Assembly (NCBI GenBank): GCA_029465975.1
Contig: CM055753.1
Location: 311,380-375,379, forward strand
Length of the DNA: 64,000 bases
Source of the DNA: Dallia pectoralis
Lineage: Eukaryota > Chordata > Actinopteri > Esociformes > Umbridae
Direction of reading: 5' to 3'
Under the pieces are notes generated by a model. It ran no database searches and was not told the origin of the DNA. It saw only the letters and a program-made list of their open reading frames with translations. The position numbers and the translations under genes were made by a program. Of this stretch, positions 1 through 9,578 are shown piece after piece. Every line of letters begins with the position of its first letter. Position 1 is the first letter of the stretch.

Positions 1-394
1 GTTCATGAGCTTCTCTCTCGTGTCTCTTAAATCCACGGTCACGTAGCGAACTCATGAACTCATCTCTTCATTGTCTAACATGTTCACTAACGTTAAACGA
101 TATGTTCATAAGAACAAGTTTTGTGTAAAGAATAATATAATCAGCCTTTGTTATTGTTTAAAGTTAAATATATTAATAAGGTCAGTCTCAGAGTCCAATT
201 GTTTATTTGACTTTTCTTGCTTGTATAAAGGTTAAAATCAAATAAAAGGTGAACTTTAATTTATTTGTACTGTTTTATTTCTAAAATATTATTTAGTTTT
301 ATAGAAGGAGACTCAAAAGACTTGGAAAATGTATTTTTCAGAAGATTGTATACAGACATCCGTTGTGGGTGTTCATGGCATTTTTTCTGAGGCT
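1..394. other. No gene seen
   Basis: AT-rich sequence with no frame, tandem array or recognised element border. The first 60 bases contain a short inverted repeat (GTTCATGAG and CTCATGAAC). Confidence 0.6.
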
Positions 395-490
395 TTTATA
401 TTGTTCATATCGATATCGGAATTATATCGTATCGACCGAAATTAAGAAATATATTGTGATATAAAATGTTGCCATATCGTCCAGCCCTAA
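395..490 (-). mobile_element. hAT-type MITE end
   Basis: Read on the - strand it starts TTAGGGCTGGACGATATGG and continues with ATATCG/TCGATA-rich sequence. This is the familiar terminus of fish hAT MITEs. The other end is not found. Confidence 0.5.
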
Positions 491-659
491 GGTCAATACA
501 ATACAGGACTGAAGTTGCTGTGCATTGTTCTAGTGCAATATGCTGTTGAAATACAAGCATTTTTTGTGAAAGTACATTTTCTGTTTTTTACTGTATTTGA
601 TTAATGTCATTGTATAAAAAGAGGTTTAAATAAATACAAATCTTACAGACATACATGAT

Positions 660-869
660 TTGTATAAATTTTATTTCTGTGGTAAGATGACTTGAAATGA
701 CTCGAAACTAAAATGGTAGGACTTTGGACTCGACTTGAAACTTGTTGGCTTTGACTTGTGACTCGACTCGGGACATGCCTCATCTTTGACTCGACTTGAC
801 TCGGGACTCGAGGGCAAAGACTTGAGACTTACTTGTGACTTGCATAACAATGACTTTGTCCCACCTCTG
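660..869 (+). mobile_element. Right end of a hAT-type element with TGACTCGACTTG repeats
   Basis: About 15 degenerate copies of a GACTTG/GACTCG motif lead up to a terminus GTCCCACCTCTG at 869. The same sub-terminal motif and a CAGAGATGGGGACTC end occur at 3163 on the opposite side of the hAT transposase region. The two ends do not form one correct pair, so this is probably a second copy of the family. Confidence 0.6.
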
Positions 870-939
870 GACAAGATATAATATGTTAGGTGCATAATGT
901 GATGATAATCTTTGAAATATGTTCATGTGTATTATTGAC

Positions 940-2882
940 CTACCTATCATTATCTACTTCACCTCACTCTTGACTTCATCTGGTGCGAGGACATCATGAT
1001 CTAGTCAATAGAGGCAGAATGATGGGTCTAGTAGTGCAGACAACATGTAGACCATATCTCCAAATGGAAGCTCTATGGGGGGTTGTGCTGTTTCATCCAT
1101 TCAGACATTTGCAAACATCCCCTGGAAACAGCGTTGGAGTGACTTCTGCAGTGCTTTCACTAAGCCAAACAGATGACGAAATGCATTCAGCATATGGATG
1201 AGGTGGCTGTTGAGTGAGAGTACACAAGGGAGAGCCGCACTGACAGTCACCACCTTCTCTCCTTGTGTAAGCTCTGTTGCTTGCAGAAATGGGGCTAACA
1301 TGTCCACAAGCTCTTTGGCTGATAAGCACAGGCCTTTATGTCCTTGGTCTTCTAGGAGAGGGTTTAGGCTTTGTGGATCCAGGTCAGTGACTGCCTCCAC
1401 AAGGCGAAGAGTTGTGTTCCATCGTGTGGACACAGCTGATGGGATGCTTCTGTTTGCTCCATACTCAGCTTCAAATGCTTCTTTCAGTATACAAGTAGAA
1501 TGGAGTAAACTGCAAAATGTTGTCACTTTTGTCATTGCACTGTACAGAGTTTTTGTCTCCTTTAGTCCATCTCTTACAACAAGCTGCAATGAATGTGCAA
1601 AGCACTGCAGCCGCTGCTGCCGACAGCTGTTCTGGATGGATTCCACATCATCCTGGTATCTTCTGGCTCATCTTCATCATCATCTTCATTGTCAGTTTTA
1701 GCAGAAGGGAAACAAACTGTGAAGGCTTTCTTCATATTTGAGGCATTATCACAGATGATGTAATCCAATTTATGTTTTCTATTAAAGTTGTCACATACCT
1801 CCCCAAATTTCTCACTTATTCTCTCTCCAGTGTGTGACCCAGTGAATATTTCACAACTTAGGAGAACTGTCTGCAGTCTTCTTGGGAAGTCTTTTTCCTC
1901 CATTTCCATGAAGTGGGCTGTTACCCCTAAGAAGCCACGCATGCACCTGTCAGTCCAGATGTCCACTGTCACAGACACATTGTCAGTCTTTTGTAGTTTG
2001 CATTTTATCATGGACTCTTTTTCTGCTACTAGCTCACTCAGACGTCTAGTTACGGTGCTTCAACTTACTGGGCAGTATCTCTCCACTACCACTGACATAA
2101 AATTCCTTAAGCTAGGCTTGTCAATCAAAGACAGAGGTAGGTTGCATGAAATGATGAGGTCCTGTATTATGGATTCAGTAATGGCCTTCTGTCTGGAATG
2201 TCCCTGGCTGTATAGCTGCACACCACTTGTCTGTCTTAAGAATGAATCAAAGCTACTCTGTCCCTGTGCACTGGCCACTTTTGCTTCGTTGACCTCATTA
2301 AACCTGCAGATGTCGATCGATGAATATGAAAAGACAACAAGTAAGATCCTTATCTTATAGCTAACAATTTTATGCGCAACTCACTCACACACAAACAAAC
2401 ACTCACATACACGCGCGCAGACACACACACACACAAAATAACAGCAGGCCCTGACAGGATAAGGACAGAGGTAACATTATCTTAAGGTAACTTATACACA
2501 GGCCTTACGTTTCCACCCTAAACAAACGCTCATTTATATTTCAAAAGGGATACAGACAGTCGGAGGAGTTAACCTCCCGTAACGTTAGCTCGTAGTTAAA
2601 CCAAGAAGCAAGCTAACAGTAACATTAGACGGTCAATGCGGAGCTAACGGTAAAGATGTTTACTGACCTGTCAGGATGCGTTTTCAGATGCCTGATAAAA
2701 TTTGATGTGGTTGAGCCAGAATCTTTTATCTTGAGACCGCATATTTTGCATTGAGCGATTCTTTTGTTTGGGCCGTCGTTTTGAAAGTTTTTAAATCCAA
2801 AGCTTACGATGAATAGCACAGCAGCGGCCGGTGCAGTCGACATGTTTGTTTGCTGTCCTCTAATGTGTGGCCGCGCACGCAT
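940..2882 (-). pseudogene. hAT transposase with BED zinc finger, intron-containing, broken
   Basis: Exon 1 (to 2668) encodes a BED finger with CKICGLKIKDSGSTTSNFIR, HLKTH. A GT donor at 2667 and a CTGCAG acceptor ending at 2304 suggest a 364-bp intron in frame. Downstream parts show SVTVDIWTDRCMRGFLGVTA, IICDNASNMKKAF, LQCFAHSLQLVV, VSTRWNTTLRLVEAV and YMLSALLDPSFCL, the usual order of a ZBED-type hAT transposase. Frames change near 2060, 1646 and 1101, and an in-frame stop follows SFCLY. The C-terminal dimerisation domain is missing. It excises and reinserts DNA when intact; this copy cannot. Confidence 0.75.
2399..2437. repeat. Imperfect AC microsatellite in the hAT intron
   Basis: A short run of CACACA interrupted by CGCGCG lies inside the inferred transposase intron. 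Confidence 0.7.
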
Positions 2883-3166
2883 CAGATACGTAGTACGACA
2901 CGTGTTACGTCGTGGGAAGGTTATAGATAACGGAGGGAGTGGAACAACAGCGAACCGTATTTTATTTACGATCTATGGAGGGGAATAACAGCGAGCTCAT
3001 CAGATGATTCAAAAAAATAAACATTGTTCACAAGTCCCGCAGCTCGAGTCCGAGTCAAGTCTGAAGTCTTTCGAGGCTGAGTTTCAAGTCGAGTCTGAAG
3101 TCACTGTGTGTGCGACTTAAGTCGCATTCGAGTCCGAGTCTCAAACTTGAGTCCCCATCTCTGATG

Positions 3167-3535
3167 CATACACATACAGGAGTAGCTAGCTAGTGCGCTA
3201 ACGCTAGCTAACTTGCTAACGTTGTTGTATGAATGTATGCATACACATACATTAGTAGCTAGCTAACATTCTAACATTGTTGTTGGAATAACATTGTTGT
3301 TGGAATGTATGCATACACATACCAGGGTAGCTAGCTAGCTAACACTAGCTAACATGCTAACGTTGTTGTTTGAATGTATGCATACACATACAGGAGTAGC
3401 TAGCTAGCGCACTAACGCTAGCTAGCATGCTAACGTTGTTGTTTGAATGTATGCATACACATACAGGAGTAGCTAGCTAGCATGCTAATGTTGTTGTTTG
3501 AATGTATGCATACACATACAGGAGTAGCTAGCTAC
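3167..3535 (+). repeat. Minisatellite, about 65-73 bp unit, about 5-6 copies
   Basis: The unit contains GCATACACATACAGGAGTAG, CTAGCTAGC, TAACGCTAGCTAACATGCTA, ACGTTGTTGTTTGAATGTAT. Copies are rich in the self-complementary GCTAGC. The array starts 4 bp after the hAT terminus at 3163. Confidence 0.85.
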
Positions 3536-3540
3536 AGACA

Positions 3541-4254
3541 GATCTTACCCATTCAACATACAGCAGCAGCTGCAGCTACTGTTTGTTCCTGTTGCCTGGC
3601 ATCCATGTTCTCATGTTATCAGAGCGTGCTGCTTCCACACCCGCCCTTCCAGAAAGTTCAATCCATTTGGCCAATCAGCAACAAGCAAACGCAGCTGGTG
3701 ACAATGTCTTTCTGTGTCAGTTGAATAGATTCAGGCATGGTCGTATACTATTAGCTCTACTAACCCAAGTATTACTCTCACAGTTTAAACAATTACATTA
3801 TGAGAATCCTAAGAACCGACATTTTGATGTATAATATGTATCTGTAACCTCAGAAATGTAGGCGCTATCACAATTTACAAACGACCAAAAAAACACTCAC
3901 TAGAAGTCGATTTCTAGAGTGCAAATTCAAACGGTTTTATTGGCTGTCTATGGGCAGGCGCTAGTTGGAAACAAAAGGACATAACGTAATAACTATTCAT
4001 GTTACAGCTTATTTTTGGACAGTTTCAGTGACAGCACAAATAGCTGAACGTTTTGATATGCCATTTGTGTGTATAGACATGAAACTCTAGCAGCAGCAGC
4101 AGTTTCTAAATGTTCTAAACATTTTCTGCTCAAGGGGCTTTCTCACTCTAGTTTTGAACATTCTGTCAAAGTATTTCAATGAGGATTAATTAGCGACAAT
4201 GTCGTTAATATTTTGTAAACTACACAATAAGCTGCCTTTTAACAAGCATAGTAA
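3541..4254. other. No gene seen
   Basis: The small frames here have no recognisable motifs. AT-rich sequence without clear repeats. Confidence 0.6.
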
Positions 4255-4424
4255 CCAGCCTATAAAATTATTATTAAGTATAATAATGTCCCTATTAACC
4301 TGCCTATTAAATAGCATGTAACCTGCCTATTAAACAGCATAATAATCTGCCTATTAAACAGCGTGTAACCTTCCTATTAAACAGCATAATAACCTGCCTA
4401 TTAAACAGCCTTTTTAACCAACAA
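4255..4424 (+). repeat. Minisatellite (CCTGCCTATTAAACAGCAT type), left part
   Basis: A unit of about 20-21 bp, TAACCTGCCTATTAAACAGC, repeats with variants. It resumes at 4613-4672 after a SINE, so the array was split by that insertion. Confidence 0.8.
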
Positions 4425-4611
4425 TAGGGGCGGCAGTGGCTCAGTGGGTTGAGTCGGTTGTCTATCAATCGGAAGGTTGGTTCGATCCCCGGTTCCTGGG
4501 AAATTCATGAGCAAGACACCTAACCCCAGGGCCTGTAGGTCGTCGGTGTATGAATGGGTGAATGTGACGCAGGATCTGTAAAGCGCTTTGGATGAAGGCG
4601 CTATATAAATA
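4425..4611 (+). mobile_element. tRNA-derived SINE
   Basis: It starts GGGGCGGCAGTGGCTCAGTG, which contains a box A-like GTGGCTCAGTGG. GGTTCGATCCC is box B. The 3' part ends AAGCGCTTTGGATGAAGGCG, CTATATAAAT, a tail shared by fish SINEs and their partner LINEs. It lacks a tRNA fold across its length, so it is a retroposon and not a tRNA gene. A truncated - strand copy lies at 13785-13822. Confidence 0.75.
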
Positions 4612-4612
4612 G

Positions 4613-4672
4613 TAACAGCATGTAACCTGCCTATTAAACAGCATGTAACCTGCCTATTAAACAGCATGGTAA
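4613..4672 (+). repeat. Minisatellite, right part
   Basis: Two to three further copies of the CCTGCCTATTAAACAGCAT unit continue after the SINE. Confidence 0.75.
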
Positions 4673-4689
4673 CATAATAAACAGCAGTG

Positions 4690-4905
4690 TGAGCCTACAC
4701 ATACAGTAGTAGCTAGCTAGTTAGTTTGCACACTAACAATAGTTGTTTACTATCTACCCAGTGATGGAGTAACAAACATACAAGAGTAACTAGCTAGCTA
4801 GCACACTAACGAATGCATTCACATACAGGAGTAGCTAGCTTGCGTGCTAACGCTAGCTAACATGCTAACGTTAGTTCTTTGAGTGTAATTCTAAACATAC
4901 AGTAG
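4690..4905 (+). repeat. Diverged copies of the 3167-3535 minisatellite
   Basis: Blocks such as ACATACAGTAGTAGCTAGCT, ACATACAGGAGTAGCTAGCT and GCTAACGCTAGCTAACATGC repeat the unit seen 1.2 kb upstream with larger changes. Both blocks probably derive from one array. Confidence 0.7.
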
Positions 4906-5039
4906 GTGCTAACTGGGTCCATGTAGGTCAGTGTATATTTTGGTCTTTGAATTTTCATTTCATAAACGAGTATTAACACTAGAAGCGCCGGAAGTGGGTC
5001 ATTTGACCCAGAGGCACGTAAAAAAATCGTTTTGCGGCA

Positions 5040-6641
5040 CTCTATTAACTTACAAAAAAATCCTTTTAGATATGCTCCTAGATATGAATGCTTTATCCCC
5101 CTGTTTTTTTTCCCTGTTAAAATAATCACTGGAAATGCGAATTTAAAGCTATTTTGCGAAAGTTCCGCCATTGTGCTTGTATTTTTTTCACCAGTATATC
5201 TTGTTGTCTGCCACCAGGTGGCGCTTGAAACACCAAAACCAAGTCGTATTTCCTGCATGTAACATGATATTATACCAACACAAAAATACCCACAATGATT
5301 TTTTTTATTACACCAAATAATTATTTACTTATTGTAGACAATTTTGAGTTAACATGAATGACATTTGTGCTGCGGAGTAAACAAACACATCAGACTGTTA
5401 GGCTGAATTGACTTAATTACAAACACATTAAACAAGATTATGACACAAAAAAAAGAATTAAATTACGAACATATGAACGATTCATTGAGGTTTGCATTTT
5501 TCTGAACAGGCATCGATACGGTCAACTACATTATACTTCCCAGCCGGTGTTTCTAATGACACGCCCACGTCGCATCTGCAATGTCACTAGTTAACATGAT
5601 CACCAGTTAAAACGTAACACCGGAATCACTCTGTTTGTATGTGTCTAATTGTGTCTATATGTATTACATGCATCTGCTACAGTATTTAATAAAGTCAACA
5701 ACAAAAAAAACATAACACCGGACCCTTCGCTTTTAGCGCTCAGCGACCTGCTCATTTCAAACTATCCACTGCGCATGCGCAAAGCAAGCAGAACCGCACG
5801 GTGGAAAATGGTTAGAGCTACTACAACAAATATAGAAAAATAAAGACAACGTGAATTCGACCCATTATTTCGTTTTAGTTTCCTTGTTTATTATATTTCC
5901 CGTTTCGAGCATAAAGCAATGAATCAAACATCAGTTTTCAATATTTTTGTAAATACAAAAAAAGCGAAAAACAAAATATTCCTTCGTTATTTGGTTTTTG
6001 GTTTGCCAGATTAAATTGAATAATTGAATGATCGGATCATACACTGACCCAACGTCCTACTGTTGAAATACGGAAATCTTGGAAACCGTAACTTTTCAAG
6101 AAATGAAAATAATAATTGGCCTCCGCCTCCACCACATTGTCAACGTTGGTATATTGTCTTATGTTCAGCTACGTTTGTGTCATTATATTCATAATTTGCT
6201 AAAATAAAGTTCTATCGGAGTCTCAACAAGGCATTTAATATTGAATGCGAGTTGTACCTCATCATTGATTTGAACAGACATTGCATTCTTACTACCAACT
6301 TTTAGATCACATTATTTAGGTATATAGTTGCTGGATGGTATATAACCTCATTTTAGACAATAGTCAAATGTACAATGTGAACTGAATATTTATTCAGAAA
6401 AGTGTTTATTCGCCATGAATGTGTGTACAGACAAGGAATTTACATATTAACATATAAAATGTTGTAAGCATATTGATGTTTTCATTCGTTTCATTTCGAT
6501 ACACAACAATACTTTGTTGAAGATTCTTTTAGGCTATATCAATACACCGATGTTTATTCGTTAGACTCTACTAGCCACCGAGTCGTGTCTGGTACAGTTG
6601 CATAGAGGAGGTTCCACAGAATCACCCATGAATGGAGTAAA
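5040..6641. other. Interior of the piggyBac-like element, no gene
   Basis: AT-rich sequence with only short frames and no recognised domain. It shares a block (about 6500-6570) with 60182-60262. Confidence 0.55.
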
Positions 6642-6880
6642 TGTCACGGCCCAGTAGGAGGTGGAGGAGGAATCCAGACGAGAGAGACGATTGTATGCTG
6701 TTGTTTAATTGTAGTACTACGGACAGCGCAACACATGCGCTGTCCAGCTTCAAAATAATAAAGAGAGCGACGCAGCGCTATAAATCAGTCCCTTTAGGGG
6801 AATGCTGATTACACCTCACAAAGACTGGCCAAACACAAGGGAACTTATATACAAGACTAACGAGGGATAATGGGCACCAG
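6642..6880 (-). repeat. Gypsy 3' LTR, first part
   Basis: Continues at 9435-9575 after the Harbinger insertion; total about 380 bp. In element orientation it holds GTATATAAG (TATA-like) near 6850. The polypurine-like GCGGGGGAGTAC lies just upstream of the LTR at about 9576-9587. Confidence 0.85.
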
Positions 6881-7246
6881 GGGCCTCATGTATCAATCTT
6901 GCGTACGCACGAAAACACGGCGTACGCCAGCTTTCACGTTCACGGTCAGATGTACTAACAGTGAAATTAACGTAAGAATGTGCGTTCTTCCACGTGAACT
7001 TCATGCCTGGCGTACGTACATTTTTCGGGGTTTCTGCCAGCTGGCGACTCATAGAGGCAATAAAGTGAAGTGGCTAACATTACACTACGAATTGTTCTAT
7101 CGCACCTGTCAGATATTGCTTATAATTAGCAATTGATTAATTATTTGCTATATTATTGTCACATGAGTCTAATTACAATATTCTATTAATTATGCAATTC
7201 AGTAACATATATAAAGGATGAGAAAATTGATACAACCCGTCTATCA

Positions 7247-8288
7247 ATGGCAGCGTTGGCTTTATTAGAGGACATTTTCAATGGACAAATCCGGAGAGAA
7301 CAAGTTTTTAGGGACCACAGTGATTTTCTGGCCCACGATGATGACTGGCTTATCAGCCGTTTCTGATTTCCAAGGGCTCTGCGCTGAGTTGGGTCCGAAT
7401 TTGGAAAGACAGACAGTGAGGAGCCACGCATTACCCGTTCCTTTACAGGTGCTTACTACACTTGGTTTCCTGGCAACCGGTTCTTTCCAAAGAGAACTGG
7501 CAGACCGCTCAGGAATAAGCCAGTCGGGTTTGAGCCGTGCAATGCCTGTATGGGACGGCATCATCCGCTTGTCTACCCGGTATATAACATTCCCATACGA
7601 TGCCGGTGACCAGCCAAACATCAAAGCGATTGCCGGTTTTCCTAATGTAATCGGAGCGATCGACTGCACACATATTGCTATAAAGGCGCCACCTGAAGAA
7701 GAATTTGCATATGTGAATCGGAAACATTTTCATTCAATAAATGTCAATTATATGTGATGCACAAATACGCCTAACAAATATTGTGGCAAGGTGGCCTGGG
7801 TCAACCCATGATTCATATATCCTTACAAACAGCATGGTTGGGATGAGACTCCAAGCTGGCAGGGTGCGCGATGGGTGGCTACTTGGTAAGTTATGCTTAT
7901 AAATATATGGTTCAATGTAAAAGTTTAATTTTGGTGTCTGTAATTATTCAACTGCCCATCAGGAGACAGTGGTTATCCACTAAAGACGTAGCTGTTAACC
8001 CCCCTCAACAACCCACAAACTGACTGATCAGTTGTGGAGCGGGCGATTGGGCAGCTGAAATGTCGGTGGCGCTGCCTTGACAGGACCGGGGGGATGCTGT
8101 TATACCGCCCTGACAAGGTTTGCCGCATCATACTGGCCTGTGGAGTGCTGCACAATGTCGCGCACAGGCATGGCATACCCCTTGGTGAGGTGGGGCCACC
8201 GCCAGATGACTCTGACCCAGGACCAGTATATGTACAGCACAATCAACAAGCCATTCAGGCGCGTCAACGTGTAATTGCGACAATATAA
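7247..8288 (+). pseudogene. Harbinger (HARBI1-like) transposase, broken
   Basis: From ATG 7247 the frame reads MAALALLEDIFNGQIRREQV with HDDDWLISRF, then hits a TGA and shifts. The next frame has LCAELGPNLE, LGFLATGSFQRELADRSGIS, FPNVIGAIDCTHIAIKAP (first catalytic Asp region). It shifts again after HSINV into IRLTNIVARWPGSTHDSYIL. A GT-AG intron at 7886-7962 joins GWLLG to DSGYPL in frame. Then two stops and a small deletion precede VVERAIGQLKCRWRCLDR (third catalytic residue region) and ILACGVLHNV. In its intact form it cuts and pastes the element together with the Myb-like protein. Confidence 0.82.
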
Positions 8289-8308
8289 ATGGTACTCAGA
8301 CACAAAGC

Positions 8309-9168
8309 TCATTTTCTGACCAATTCTTTTAATGAATGGCTTATTTCTGTGAGTGCGTCAGTGACATTTATAAGGTGACTGTTCATTTCTCCAATGGCCC
8401 TAACAATTTGCTGTTGTGACTCCAGAACAGCATGCGTCAAGACGCGGCCAGGTGGACGGGCTTCAGCACTGGGGGGGAACATTAGCGACGCCGGAGACGC
8501 TGGACTGAATGGGCTCTGGCTGCTCGGGTGGTGTGGACTCTTGAGTGCGTGCCAGTGGACGTTCCTGCGGTTCCTAAGTCCAAATAAACACAGGGACATG
8601 TTAACAGTCATTCGAGTCTGTTCCTTATTAATGGGTACACGCATTTGCAATAAAAGCAATGGATACGTGAAATCTCTGGTGTACTTTTTGCTACATTGCA
8701 TGGATGTTCAAATTAAACGGTGGCTGGTAGGCTATATGTATCAATGTTAAGGAAATTAATTTGAGTTACCTTGCTGGCAGTAGTGTATCCGAGTCTCCTA
8801 CATCAGCGGATACGATTCCAGAGATTAACGTGTCTCCTACAATAGAGGCAACTCTCTGATCAAAGGGTGCAAGTTCATCGGTCCCTGTACCACCGCCTGT
8901 TCTGCCCACACTTTGTCGGTGCGCAGCAGTTCTCCGCTTAACTTCCACCTTTATGTCTGACCATTTCTTCTTTAGGTCATTTACGGTGCGACTCTCAGAT
9001 CCCACCGCGTTGACGGCATCAGACAAACTCACCCACTCTTTTTTCTTTCTTTTGTTATTAATTCCAGATGACAAATTGCCAAATAAAATATTTTTTCTTG
9101 TTTCTACCTCTGATAGTAGCACCTCTAATTCGTTTTCAGTGAAATTTCATTTCTTGGTTGCTTTAGCC
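8309..9168 (-). pseudogene. Harbinger Myb/SANT-like DNA-binding protein, nearly intact
   Basis: The start ATG is at 9168 on the - strand (MAKATKK), followed by a TGA at codon 8 where an Arg codon is likely. The rest reads NFTENELEVLLSEVETRK, then KKEWVSLSDAVNAVGSESRT and DLKKKWSDIKVEVKRR, a trihelix Myb/SANT-like fold as in NAIF1-type proteins. A GTAACT donor near 8768 and a TTAG acceptor near 8573 suggest an intron. The last exon ends QQQIVRAIGEMNSHLINVTD, ALTEISHSLKELVRK. In Harbinger systems this protein brings the transposase to the DNA ends and into the nucleus. Confidence 0.72.
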
Positions 9169-9434
9169 ATGTTCTTGCAGGTGTCTTTTGCCAAATTGGA
9201 CTAATTACCATATTTAAAGTAATTTAATTGAGGGAGGAGACAGGGTGTGGTGTTGTGCTCGTGCATGTGCGCTCAATTTCGCGTTAATTGGGATGTTCAA
9301 ACAGGATGTAGGTGGAATGATGCGTACGCTGAGATTCATACATCTGATTTTTTTGGTGCGTACGCACATTTATAGCTTTGTCCGTACGCACTGATTTAGT
9401 ATGAATTCAACGCAAGTCTTTGTACATGAGGCCC

Positions 9435-9575
9435 CAGGTGCGTACACTTGACGAGACAGAGAATGTGATGAGAAAGGGGCGGTGGCACTAGTAGACCGGT
9501 GACGACGAACGCTGAAGCCTGCCCGTAGATGGTTGTTGGCTGGCTTCAGGGAGATCTGCCACTGGATGCGCGACA
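9435..9575 (-). repeat. Gypsy 3' LTR, second part
   Basis: Sequence from GTAGACCGGTGACGACGAAC through GGATGCGCGACA is repeated almost identically at 13193-13325, which defines the LTR. Confidence 0.88.
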
Positions 9576-9578
9576 GTA

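Larger units (their letters stand above)
900..3163 (-). mobile_element. hAT element with BED-finger transposase (3'-truncated)
   Basis: On the - strand the element begins CAGAGATGGGGACTCAAG at 3163. It has a sub-terminal array of ACTCGA/ACTTGA motifs (3020-3160), then a transposase gene on 2882-940. The matching 3' terminus is not present near 900, so the element appears truncated. Confidence 0.7.
6881..9434. mobile_element. PIF/Harbinger transposon in the Gypsy 3' LTR
   Basis: The termini are GGGCCTCATGTATCAA and, inverted, GGGCCTCATGTACAAA, with GCGTACGCAC motifs repeated inside each end. The TSD is CAG (6878-6880, 9435-9437) in a local CACCAGGTG. This is the CWG-type site I recall for fish Harbinger elements. 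It carries a HARBI1-like transposase (+) and a Myb/SANT-like partner gene (-) that converge, as in known Harbinger elements. Confidence 0.85.

Noticed and set aside
660..3163. One hAT element running from 869 to 3163
   Set aside because: The end at 869 points rightwards (CCCACCTCTG) and so belongs to sequence on its left; it cannot pair with the 3163 end as one element.
3167..3535. CRISPR-like array
   Set aside because: Units are contiguous with no unique spacers, in a vertebrate genome; it is a minisatellite.
4425..4500. tRNA gene
   Set aside because: Box A and B are present, but the sequence runs on into a SINE body and tail and lacks a convincing cloverleaf.
4857..5258. 133-aa frame on the - strand
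   Set aside because: Spans the piggyBac-like end and a minisatellite remnant; no protein motif.
7973..8242. - strand frame over the Harbinger transposase
   Set aside because: Shadow of the + strand transposase C-terminal exon.
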